The position numbers and the translations under genes were made by a program. Source: Phyto melanocephala (lineage: Eukaryota; Arthropoda; Insecta; Diptera; Rhinophoridae). From it: a stretch of 64,000 bases of DNA. Where the stretch lies: NCBI GenBank assembly GCA_941918925.1, contig OW799236.1, forward strand, positions 85,152,213-85,216,212, read 5' to 3'. Below are positions 33,501-40,751 of this stretch, one piece after another. The notes under the pieces are model-generated. The model was given only the letters and a program-made list of their open reading frames with translations. It was not told where the DNA came from and made no database searches. Every line of letters begins with the position of its first letter. Position 1 is the stretch's first letter.

Positions 33501-36249
33501 GACCATTTTGGTCGGAAAAGACCAATAGTGGCAACGCTGATTTACATGAAAATTGAATTTGGTTGCCACATCACACAGTGTCAGTACATTTATTATACAA
33601 AAATTGTTTTTGCCAAAAATTAACAATTAAAATGGAATTCAATGAAAATATTGCTCAAAAATTAATAGAAGAATTAAAAAAACCAGGAAGAGAATGTTTG
33701 TATGACATGAGCAATAGTGCATACAAAAATAATTATTTAAAACAGGGTTTTTCTCACAGCGACTCATTTTATTTTCGATTTTTTTTTTATAAATTCCTTT
33801 TGCAAACAAATTGACTTTACGCACTCAATTAAAAATAATAATTTTAGTTTTCTTCTATCCGACATTTTCTTCACATATATTTTAATGAAATAATTTACGT
33901 TTGTATTTATTTACATAGTTTGCTAGCGGTGCTGCCACTTTGTACAACTGTTTGCATTTTTATTTATTTGGCAGCTTTGTTTTTTCGGACAAATTTTCTT
34001 AAATGGGTGAACCGTTCTGCAGAAAACTCTCAGTAAAAAATTTTATTCTCCGGAAAAGATTTTGTTCAGAACAAATGGGTGAATTCACCTTTATTTGGGG
34101 AAAATACAGTTATACAGGCATGTGATGGAAATCGAAAACGAAGCAATTTTGAAAGTTTGTTTTAATATTCTATGAATAAAATTTTTGTAATTTTTGTTAT
34201 ATACATATGTACATAAATATTTCTATATTAAAAAGAATTTTATAACAAAAATTACAAAAACTTTATTCATAGAGTATTAAAACGAACTTTCAAAATTGCT
34301 TCGTTTTCGTTTTCGATTTCCATTACATACCTGATATTTATTTATGTAGCTTTTATATGGGCAAAACTTTTAAATGACTTGTTACATTATTCATACGAAT
34401 AATACAAGTAGTGAGAAATGCCTAGTTTAATTTCCACTTTCCATATAAGTCATATTATTTTATTAATTAAAATATTTTTTTTTTTGTTTGTCAAATATTT
34501 GAGTTTTTGAGTCTGAATTGTGGCCATTTTCCGCCCACTAATATCCCAAATACGGCGCATTATTTAATTAAAGGTATTTCTTCCACTTTATTTAAGACAT
34601 AACAAGTGTTTTCTATAGAGGCAGAAAACTTTAAATTTAAAAACAATGAAATTCAAACAATTAGCTTTATTAGGTAGACATTTTATGGCGTTTTGTTTAA
34701 ATATGATTACGGGTATGTGGCCGCCGCGGCTTGCACATATATGTCGGAAGCTAGACGTTAAATTTTTACACCCTTTTGCTGTAAATCAGGCTGTAATTTG
34801 CTTACAATGGTCTAGAGAAAATAATTTAATGGCGTAAAATCACATGATAGAGGTGTTTAATAAGTTGATTTTTTAAAACGACATCATCCTGCTGAAATCA
34901 CATATCTGCTATAGTTATTCCCTATATAAGAGCCCAGCTAATCGCTATTTGCTACTATTTTCTTAATGTCGAACTCATAAAAAAATTCGTCTTAAAACAA
35001 CCATCGTTACTTTGAGTTATATGAACCGGCTTATAAAGCGCACCAAACAGTGATGGTATTTTGACAATGGTTTGGGATTATCATAAAAAAAGTGTACTTC
35101 ATCCAATGAGTTTGTTAAATTGTTAAAAAGGTTGATTTTGCGTAAGTCTTTTATTAAACTGTTAAACCAAACTAATCTCAAAACAACCGAAAACTGTCAA
35201 ATATGCTGTCACAGAAAACAGTGCTGCCAATTTAAAGTTGTAAGCTTTATAAGTACGTCGCTATTTATTATTGGTGTTTTTATTTTGTTTGTTTCGAGTT
35301 AATTTTATTTCCGGGTAGAAATCATTATATATGTCGACAGTCATTGTCGTTTGCAATAATAACTATGCTATTCACTAACCATGGTTAGACAGATTTGTCT
35401 TATAAAATAGCAAAATAAATTCACCACTTACATTACTACCATAAGTAGTCGTTCCATAGCCGAAACTTAAACGAACGGCTTTTAAGTCGGGTATTCAATT
35501 CAATTTAATATTTTGGCTAATAATAAAAAACGAAAAAATTTTTGTGGTAAGATAACAATGACCACTATCGTTAAAATATGTTAATGAATTTGAAAAACGA
35601 TATTGTTTTTAACTTCTTTTAAAATATATGATCATCGATAAAACAAATTACAGATCGCTTAATCTCGTTTACCCAAACTTTTATCAAATTTTTTTATTTC
35701 AATCATGTTTGAATTTTACTCACCCAAACTATTATCAACCGCTTGGACGTAAAGTTCCTCTTGCATTAAATCATTGTTGTTGTTAAAACGTTCTAGTGCC
35801 ATGTCAACGCCAACATCCTCATCAACACCAACATTTGTCAAAGGTTTTCCCTCTGAGCCTTGACCATCCAAAGAAACATCAACAACACCTCCTCCAACCC
35901 CACCATCGTCTATCGCATTTACGTCTATCGTGGGTTCTCGATGATGAATTAATTTTTTAACAAACACCATTTCATTGCCGTTCGATCCACCCAACGAAGG
36001 ATGGGGTAAATTCGCATTATATTTAAAAGATTTATGAGCGGCATCTATTGCGTTGCTTTTTGAATCCAGCTCATTTGTTGTGCTGCGGTTATTAAGCGTG
36101 GAATAGCCCACCACTGGAACACTACGCATCAATGGTGGTGATAAATTTTGTGTTGACGAATATGAGGTATAGATAAAGATGGTTAAGACAACAATGGTTA
36201 TAATAAATAAAAACCTTAATAGGCGCGTATTGTGTATACTGGTTGCCAT
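14581..36249 (-). CDS. Beta-1,3-galactosyltransferase-like type II Golgi enzyme (GT31), three exons
   Basis: Join, on the minus strand, 36249-35724, 27983-27675 and 15572-14581 encodes 608 residues. The family transfers a hexose or HexNAc from a UDP-sugar to a glycan acceptor in the Golgi lumen. A short cytosolic tail and one signal-anchor helix (residues ~10-28) precede a long low-complexity stem (30-~360). The GT31 catalytic domain (~360-600) has RLGIRQTWG (RQTWG 382-386), KTDDDMFIN (DDD 459-461, the metal/UDP DxD motif) and LEDVFTTG (EDV 545-547). Both introns interrupt codons after base 1, and the joined codons read through cleanly, which supports the model. The introns are 7740 and 12102 bp and full of transposons. 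Drosophila has several GT31 paralogues; I cannot tell which is orthologous, so no symbol is given. Confidence 0.88.
15867..16516. mobile_element. hAT-like MITE with 8-bp target duplication
   Basis: The termini are the perfect 12-bp inverted repeat TAGGGTGATCGA (15867-15878 and 16505-16516). The element is flanked by the exact 8-bp duplication GGCGGGAA (15859-15866 and 16517-16524). Short TIRs beginning TAGGG with 8-bp duplications are typical of hAT elements. The interior repeats AACCGG followed by T-runs and has no transposase. Confidence 0.82.
16525..16803. other. Intronic stretch with a tRNA-like A box
   Basis: The segment 16738-16775 reads GGCTAGATGGTTTAGCGG, a good match to a pol III A box. 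No B box follows before the transposon at 16804, and no cloverleaf can be drawn. It could be a SINE head fragment or chance. Confidence 0.3.
16804..17542 (+). mobile_element. Decayed DD41D (rosa-type) Tc1/mariner-superfamily element
   Basis: The element is flanked by TA on both sides. Its ends begin AAGGGTGATTTTTTA on the left and the reverse complement of AAGCGTAATTTTTTTA on the right. The left end matches the right end of the related copy at 56.6-57.6 kb. The interior is a broken, internally deleted transposase. Confidence 0.75.
16917..17435 (+). pseudogene. DD41D-type transposase remnant
   Basis: Frames show KIVFSDEAHF (first catalytic Asp), then QELPMHSEKTTVWCRWW, then a jump directly to ISRNGPVSWPPRSCDLTPLG and a C-terminus ending GQHLHKVTFKK. 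The block containing the second Asp (QQDGATCHTA in the copy at 56.7 kb) is deleted, and the third Asp is changed: PLGY where the sister copy has PLDY. In-frame stops and at least two frame changes are present. It cannot encode an active enzyme. Confidence 0.8.
17560..17985 (+). repeat. Degenerate DINE-like 3' fragment
   Basis: It contains CAGACGGACAGACGG, then AATATATACTTTATGGGGTC and CAAACGGAATGACAAAATG near the end, the signature of the 3' block of the window's DINE-like family, but it is diverged and lacks a clean terminus. Confidence 0.6.
18099..18826 (+). mobile_element. DINE-1-like element, full-length type
   Basis: It starts AACAAGTAAGAGCGCTATAT followed by the ATTCGGCCGTGCCGAAT hairpin and TATACCCTTCACAACGTG. 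An A-rich centre follows, then TTGGCTCAGCTGGGATTCGA and the 3' block with ACTTTATGGGGTCGGAAATG. It ends TCACTGTGTGAAGGGTATAA. A run of 16 G occurs at 18629-18644 where sister copies have about six. Confidence 0.8.
19075..20411. mobile_element. Non-autonomous DNA element with long imperfect TIRs
   Basis: The ends are inverted copies sharing CAGCTAATAAACGGCAT / CAGCTAATACACGGCAT and TTTTACATCTGACT. Further inward CCCCTATTGCG (~19202) pairs with CGCAATAGGGG (~20203), and CAGTTTGGTTGT (~19229) pairs with ACAACCAAACTG (~20178). Similarity thus extends over about 170-240 bp at each end. No ORF or clear target duplication is seen. A Helitron (19474-19830) is nested inside. Confidence 0.6.
19474..19830 (+). 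mobile_element. Short non-autonomous Helitron
   Basis: A 357-bp element begins TCTATATATATAAAATAGGA after A and ends GGGTAAGCTAG before T. Near the 5' end it carries CGGCTGGACCGATTTTGATG, the text shared with the Helitron at 12267-12889. There is no coding capacity. Confidence 0.75.
20412..21155. other. Intronic stretch; foldback target duplication at its end
   Basis: No gene or element recognised. The last nine bases (21147-21155, TTTTTTATG) are the left copy of the foldback element's target duplication. Confidence 0.5.
21400..23017 (+). repeat. Left-arm tandem array, about 9 units of ~181 bp
   Basis: The motif GAGCTCTTGGAGGGATG starts at 21582, 21763, 21948, 22128 and then about every 181 bases to 22860, plus one diverged outermost unit at ~21400 (GAGTCCTTTTAGGGAT). 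Small variations such as an extra TATG change the spacing to 185. Confidence 0.9.
23026..25360 (-). repeat. Right-arm tandem array, about 13 units of ~181 bp
   Basis: The same unit in reverse orientation (CATCCCTCCAAGAGCTC) occurs 12 times between 23161 and 25170, followed by one diverged outer unit at ~25345 (TCCCTAAAAAGACTCATG) that pairs with the outer unit of the left arm. Confidence 0.9.
25914..26573 (+). mobile_element. Non-autonomous Helitron
   Basis: A 660-bp element starts TCTATATATATAAAA after A and ends CGGGCGGCTAG before T. A 3' hairpin TACGTAGC-GAA-GCACGTA precedes the end by about ten bases, as Helitrons require. The 5' region contains CTCAAGAACGGGCTCACC, a phrase type common in insect Helitrons. 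No Rep/helicase coding sequence is seen. Confidence 0.8.
26780..27446 (-). mobile_element. Internally deleted Tc1-like element
   Basis: The ends are imperfect inverted repeats (left CAAGTTAATAAAACATTTAA, right complement CAAGTTAAAGCATTTAA). Between them lies a broken transposase on the minus strand. Exact termini and the TA duplication are uncertain. Confidence 0.55.
26855..27370 (-). pseudogene. Tc1-like transposase remnant
   Basis: An upstream frame gives a helix-turn-helix-like IAKDLKVDRHTASKDIKKYK. A second frame (26899-27174) gives NPPNCPELWPVERYWASL, matching the third acidic block of insect Tc1-type transposases (NPPNCPxxxPIExFW, with Glu as the catalytic residue). The central catalytic Asp blocks are missing between them, so this is an internally deleted, frame-broken copy. 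Confidence 0.75.
27675..27983 (-). CDS. Galactosyltransferase exon 2 (stem region)
   Basis: A 309-bp exon lies between an acceptor reading TTACATTTCAG and the donor GTAAGT. It adds one completed split codon and 102 codons, then one base of the next. The encoded stem is Gln/Asn-rich (for example NQQLRQHNQQQQSNDLLQQD) and shows no domain. It was too low in complexity to identify alone; phase agreement with exons 1 and 3 is the main support. Confidence 0.82.
28141..28237 (+). repeat. 5' fragment of a DINE-like element
   Basis: It contains AATCTTATATACCCTTCACA and CACCATTCATCTCATATGAA, then is cut off where the next copy starts. This looks like one DINE-like copy inserted into another. Confidence 0.65.
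28238..29124 (+). mobile_element. DINE-1-like element, full-length type
   Basis: The copy has the ATTCGGCCGTGCCGAAT hairpin, an A-rich centre of about 300 bp, the TTGGCTCAGCTGGGATT segment and the 3' block, and ends GTGTGAAGGGTATAATAAAA. Confidence 0.8.
29125..29545 (+). repeat. DINE-like fragment of a second subtype
   Basis: It resumes at the AACATCCCATTGCATAATTA region and carries GGTCAGCTGGGATTCGATG. It then follows a variant 3' block (CAAAAAGTTATGGGGCGATT, GATTCATTCCCGGATATTTC) also seen at 38.2, 50.1 and 53.8 kb. It ends without the 3' terminus. Confidence 0.65.
29674..30558 (+). mobile_element. PIF/Harbinger-like element with a MADF-type gene remnant, copy 1
   Basis: The ends AGCTGGATTCACCCAT and the reverse complement of AGGTGAATTCACCCAT form the TIRs, flanked by TAA at 29671-29673 and 30559-30561. 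A 3-bp TWA duplication and an accessory Myb/MADF-like gene are features of PIF/Harbinger transposons. No DDE transposase frame remains. The second copy is at 32684-34090. Confidence 0.78.
29933..30300 (+). pseudogene. MADF-like DNA-binding protein remnant
   Basis: It starts MEFNENIAQKLIEELK. After a one-base loss in an A-run near 29978 the frame continues CLYDMSNSAYKNNYLKQGLW and NEIGAATGIGR. A possible intron (gtaagt at ~30087 to tag at ~30194) is followed by NECQVLWKTLRRRYKAALNK. Leu-Tyr-Asp early, a central Trp and a final C..LWKTLRRRY are the pattern of MADF domains. The frameshift and the absence of a clean end make it a pseudogene. The sister copy lacks the frameshift but loses the second half. 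Confidence 0.65.
30776..32680. other. Intronic stretch, nothing recognised
   Basis: About 1.9 kb of AT-rich sequence with only short unrelated open frames. I see no coding motif, RNA gene or element terminus. Confidence 0.45.
32867..33539. mobile_element. Non-autonomous hAT element nested in the Harbinger copy
   Basis: The TIRs are CAGCGTTACCACT (left) and the reverse complement CAGCGTTGCCACT (right). The flanks are the exact 8-bp duplication ATTTACAT (32859-32866 and 33540-33547). The undisrupted sequence is visible in copy 1, which reads straight through this point. No transposase frame is present. Confidence 0.88.
33632..33754 (+). pseudogene. Truncated MADF-like remnant
   Basis: MEFNENIAQKLIEELKKPGR followed by ECLYDMSNSAYKNNYLKQG is the first half of a MADF-type domain in one open frame. 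After the KQG the frame runs into unrelated sequence: copy 1 continues with LWNEIGAATG at this point, so a deletion removed the rest. Confidence 0.62.
34115..34333. mobile_element. Palindromic MITE-like element
   Basis: Two arms of about 90 bp (CAGGCATGTGATGGAAATCG on the left, complement CAGGTATGTAATGGAAATCG on the right) surround a short AT spacer. No ORF is present and no unambiguous target duplication was found. Confidence 0.65.
34334..35723. other. Intronic stretch, nothing recognised
   Basis: Only short frames without motifs. This is the 5' part of the galactosyltransferase intron 1, ending at the donor GTGAGT (35718-35723, minus strand). Confidence 0.5.
35724..36249 (-). CDS. Galactosyltransferase exon 1 (signal anchor and stem)
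   Basis: It encodes MATSIHNTRLLRFLFI followed by a hydrophobic segment to about residue 28, then an acidic, Gly/Val/Asp-rich stem. It has 175 full codons plus one base before the donor GTGAGT. The ATG is the first in the frame and gives a short basic N-terminus ahead of the membrane helix, as expected for a type II Golgi enzyme. Confidence 0.88.
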
Positions 36250-38157
36250 AGCGAGACGTTGTGTGAGTGATGATAATGATGATAACGTTGGGAGAAGAGT
36301 ATTTTGTCAACTGAAGCTGTCAAGAGTTTTTTTTTTATTATTTATCAATACAATTTTTATTAAATAATTATGGCCCAACACTGGTTTTGTTTCTATGTAT
36401 TTTAAAGCGCTAAGGAGAGTACGACTGGACTGTTGGATGGAGTATATTCTCTTTATCTGGTATGTGTTTTGAGTTTTAGTCTTTTTGTTGCTATTTTTTG
36501 CTGTTTTTATTATTTGTCTACTTGTTTTTTTCTGGTTATTCTGCTGGTCTCAATTCACTGGTCTTTTGGTGGTTGTTGTTATTGGAATGAACAAATTTGT
36601 TTTTTTTTTTTCTTTGTTGTAATACATTGAAAGAAATCCAAAACAAAATCAAAGCAAAACAATATAGTACATAAAAAACAGGAATGTGCTTAAAACATGT
36701 AAACAATAAATGATGACTAGTTGCTGTAAAGTTGTTTTTTATATCTGCTGCCGTGATTTACGTGCAAATTGTTGTCTTCTTCGTGTTATCTATTTTTTTT
36801 TTTTGCTTTTCGTAGTTTTTTCTTTGTTTGTACTTTTTAAGCCAAGCTTGTATTAATTTCTAAATTAATATTAAATAAATCTTGTTCTCCTCCTAAAGCT
36901 CTCTTGTTCAAACAAGACACAAATTACAGTGTCCATTTAGTGATGTATTAAATATGTATGTACATATTTCTATATACTTATGTATGCTGGGCATGCTTAA
37001 CAGCTTTGAACTGTCATCATTTGTTTAAAACAATATTCTTGGATCCTTTTTTTACTTAGTTTTATTTTTGTTTTTGCTAAGTTAAAAACAATCTATTTAA
37101 CCAATGATTTAAAGACTGAAAAGATACAAATTAAAAAAATAAATCGTTAATAGGTAGGTATTAAAATAAATCCATTAAATTGTAATTAGCATTGCAACAT
37201 ACGAATTATTAGTAAAGTATCTAATTCACGAAAGCAATCTTAAAAGTACTAATAAAATATTTAAAATTTTTAAGAAACAAGACACAATTTTTTGGTTAAT
37301 ACATGTATAAAACCTGCGTCAAGCCTTTGCGTTTTTAAGTAAATAAACACAATATTTTTATTTGAAGCTCAGAAGTCCAATGGTCTGGCATAAAATATAA
37401 AATAATCATTTTTAGGAATATTACCAATTCATATATGTATGTATGTATGTATATAGTTTAGTATTATAAGAACGCGTATGTGACAGTAAAAATATTAACT
37501 AAGATTGTCATTTGGAACATACATATATCAATAAATCAAAATGATATACATACTTAGATGCCTTGATGATAGATAGATCTTGTGCTGTACTTGTACCAGA
37601 ACTTAAAACTTTGTTAATCAAAAAAAAAAAAATTAAAAAAAAAATATTTCTTTGAAGGGGATGATTTAATATTTGCAACAATGTTTCTGGTTTAATTACT
37701 TAAATAAACCTCTTTTGGTAGATACGCGAATTATTGACAGTTTTCCGTTTTTAACGTAACAAGAAGTGCCCAAAATTAATAAATTATACAAAAAAGTAAT
37801 TGTGGTTTAAGTGTTTATAGAAAAATTGGCATATTAACACTTGTAATATTGAGGGAAAAAATTCGGAAAAATTACGATAAGTCGGAAAATATGGCAGGCC
37901 TGTTAAGTGCAAAGAAAGTCAAACAGTAAAATGATGTTACTGCTGGAAATTAAAAAGTGAGTCTTGTTTTCTTCGACAGCTCTTTCGCTTGAAGTTGCGG
38001 ACGTATTTTGTTTTATCGTTAGGACTAAAAAATAAAAAGCAGCTAATAGCGAAATATGTTTATATTAATGCTTTAAACAGCAATAACAACAACTAAATAA
38101 CATATGAGTTCTTAAACTCTAATAACTTTGTCCTCACAGTGCAATAATGCTTATAAA
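36250..38157. other. 5' region of the galactosyltransferase gene and intergenic DNA
   Basis: The minus-strand promoter should lie in the first few hundred bases. I see T-rich tracts and ATGT microsatellites (~37436-37455) but no clear core promoter element and no other gene. Confidence 0.4.
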
Positions 38158-39174
38158 CAAGTAAGAATGCTATATTAGTCCGTACCGCATCTGATAATAC
38201 CCTTCACCATCATGCATGTAGGTATAGTGACAACATTGCAGCATAGCTTATACTTAATGTTATATGCTATTTTGCCTTATTATTTCCGACGCCATCTTTG
38301 AATTTTTACATAGTTAGCTGTATTCTGTCTTTAGCTTTACCTGTAAGCCCTTACGTTTAATACCCCTATTGATAGGACAAGACAAATATTACCCGCCATT
38401 TTATTTCGGACAAAATTTCATTGTTTACTGTATTCTATTGGTCAAACCCTTTTATTTGATACTCATATTGTGGCGGTTGACGGCGGCAAAACCGTAAGTA
38501 CTATTTTTGACCCATATATCAGTCATTTTATTTTGGACGAAATCTTGAAATTCAATTTTTTCATTGTTTACTGTATTCTAGATGCCAAGTCCTTTCGTTT
38601 GATACCATTGATGTGGTTTAAGTAGGTATATTTTTACAATTTGTAGTGGCGACCATATTTGATTTAAAATTTTTTTAAGACCTATCTGCTAGTCAAGCCC
38701 CTTTTTTTGATACTCATATCGTTCTTGAAAAAAGCTAAAAAAAAGTGGATTTCCGTTTGTAAGTTTTAGGAAAAACGCCGAAGCATTTGGATTTTTGTGC
38801 ATATTTTTTAGTCTTTCTCAACAGTAATTTTAAGATTACGGTTTGTGTTCTGGTGTCTTTAGTATGTCCAAAAATTCATTGCAAGCCTTTGTCAGTTAGT
38901 AATTGATTTATATAACAAATTTTAAGAATATCCCTATAGGCAGATCGTATTCAAAAATAGTAGCAAACGCCTCTATAAATTAACCTAGAGATAAAAAAAA
39001 CAGAGGAAGTCGTGTTTATTTGCTCATATCGCAAAAAATTATGGGGCGATCGTGCTGGATTTAAATAGCGATTCATTTCCGTTCCATTCAAATAAAAAGC
39101 GATTCATTTCCGTTCCATTACAAATGGAATGACAAGGCTATATATACCCTTGGCACTACAGGTGAAGGGTATAA
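38158..39174 (+). mobile_element. Diverged DINE-1-like element
   Basis: It starts AACAAGTAAGAATGCTATAT and TACCCTTCACC and ends CTACAGGTGAAGGGTATAAT. The interior holds repeated phrases such as AACCCTTTTATTTGATACTC and the ATTATGGGGCGATCGTGCTG variant block. It is an older subfamily than the A-rich copies. Confidence 0.65.
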
Positions 39175-39412
39175 TAAATTATATACAAGATTAATTGTAT
39201 ATGCTGTTTTTAGAATACAAGGTAACATGTGCTTTTTTATTATAGCAAAAACAAAACACAGGCAACCTTTTTTTTACTTAAAGCGCCGGCATGCAATTTA
39301 AAAATATCACATATGACGTCAAAACGACTTGACATTTATCATGAAAAAATTTATCTTGCATAGACTGCTCGTAATTAAATATTTCTATATTTAAGCTCAG
39401 ATAAATTATCTA

Positions 39413-39931
39413 AAGGGTGTCCAAATTTGAAGTACAATTATATATATAGTATAAACAGGGAGATTATTCCAAGGTTTTTGTGACGGAAAATTGATGATTT
39501 AGATGTGTATTTTCAACAGGATGGTGTGTGTCACTTACCAACATCAAGAGAAACAATGTTTTTTTTTAAAGGAAAAGTTCAAAAATTGCATTATTTCTCG
39601 TAGAGAATTTACGAATTCATACCTCGACTATTTTTGTGGGTTATTTTTTTTTTAAATTGAAAGTTTACAGTAATAATCCTACAACAGTTTATGATCTTAA
39701 AAACATTATTAAATAAATATCAAGCATTGACAACAGTTTATTGAAAAAAGTGATTGTGAATTTTGGTAAAAGATTGGGAGGATTGCCAGTAGGGGGGTTA
39801 CTTAACCGATATAACTTTTGACTTTTCAACGGAACCTACTCGTAATAAACTGAAAAAAAATATTTTCAATATCTCAAAAAAACTCTTATTTTTATTAAAA
39901 TTAAAATGATGCCTCAAAATTGAACACCCTT
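39413..39931 (+). mobile_element. Decayed Tc1/mariner-superfamily element, second subfamily
   Basis: The TIR begins AAGGGTGTCCAAATTTGA on the left and (complement) AAGGGTGTTCAATTTTGA on the right, with TA on both flanks (39411-39412 and 39932-39933). It contains a transposase remnant at 39501-39790. Confidence 0.7.
39501..39790 (+). pseudogene. DD41D-like transposase remnant
   Basis: DVYFQQDGVCHLPTSRETM matches the block around the second catalytic Asp (compare MWFQQDGATCHTARLTM at 56.7 kb). Further on, NSYLDYFCGLF and YSNNPTTVYDLKNIIK correspond to the third-Asp region and the C-terminus. Stops and frame changes separate the pieces, and the segment between the second and third Asp is mostly lost. 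Confidence 0.65.
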
Positions 39932-40092
39932 TATTATTACGTTTATACAAACGTACAAATATACTGCAAATTGAAAATTTTGTCGCATAAATGGTGAGAC
40001 ATTTTTTCATTTGCAAATAACTTACTCACAAAAATTATCACTGATGAACTATTTACAAGTAAAGCAATTGATGTTGCAATTTTATTTTAAAC

Positions 40093-40335
40093 AAGTAAGA
40101 GCGGTATATTCGGCCTTGCCGAATCTTATATACCCTTCACAACGTGTAGTCATGCAATAACAGTAGTTTGTATCACCATTATCCCGTATGAAATACGTAC
40201 ATACATACAAAAAACATACATACAAAAAACATACATACAAAATCATACATACAAAAAACATACATATGTAAAAACATCCCATTGTAAAATTATAAAAATA
40301 AAAAAAAAATTTAAAAAAAAAATAAAAAAAAAATT
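40093..40335 (+). mobile_element. 5' part of a DINE-like element interrupted by the LTR element
   Basis: It begins AACAAGTAAGAGCGGTATAT with the CGGCC..GCCGAATC hairpin and enters the A-rich centre, where the LTR element is inserted. The A-rich remainder resumes at 43291-43398 before another DINE-like copy begins. Confidence 0.75.
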
Positions 40336-40704
40336 TGTAATAATCTTGGTTCTGAGATTATATATATTGTTCATTTGAACAAAACCGACGATAAAAAAAC
40401 ACAAAACACCAACTGTTTTACTATAAATACTTTTCTTTAAAGAAACTTCAAGAAATTTATAACCCGTCCGGTAAATTAATACTAGACAAAGCTATGCATT
40501 GGTTGAAGGCAGAAAGCAAAGTGACTTTATTTATTCAAATCGTGCTCTTTTTATACTATTTTTTTAGTACAAATAATAAATAAAATTGACAATTAATTCA
40601 AAAGTATGAAATTTAAATAATAAAATTAGATAGTACAAAAATTCAGTAATAAAAGATTAAGTAGAAAAATAATAATAAATAAAATAATAAATAGAACTGC
40701 TTCA
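40336..40704 (-). repeat. 3' LTR of the gypsy-type element
   Basis: On the minus strand it starts TGAAGCAGTTC and ends GATTATTACA. It matches the other LTR apart from one base. Confidence 0.92.
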
Positions 40705-40716
40705 GTCTCCCCCTTT
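40705..40716 (-). promoter_or_regulatory. Polypurine tract
   Basis: AAAGGGGGAGAC on the minus strand lies directly before the 3' LTR. This is the usual position of the primer for plus-strand DNA synthesis. Confidence 0.75.
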
Positions 40717-40751
40717 GATGCTGAAATCGTCACGATGAGGCATCAAATTCA

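Larger units (their letters stand above)
32684..34090 (+). mobile_element. PIF/Harbinger-like element, copy 2, with a nested hAT insertion
   Basis: It has the same TIRs as copy 1 (left AGCTGGATTCACCTAT, right complement AGGTGAATTCACCCAT) and is flanked by TTA at 32681-32683 and 34091-34093. Removing the nested 673-bp hAT element and its duplicated 8 bp leaves 726 bp. It carries the MADF-like start at 33632 but has lost the second part of that gene. Confidence 0.8.

Noticed and set aside
34646..34837. 63-codon frame with a balanced residue composition
   Set aside because: No recognisable motif, intronic position and no second exon; not enough to call a gene.
36433..36630. Hydrophobic 65-codon frame upstream of the galactosyltransferase
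   Set aside because: T-rich low-complexity DNA gives Phe/Leu/Val-rich translations by chance; there is no start context or homology support.
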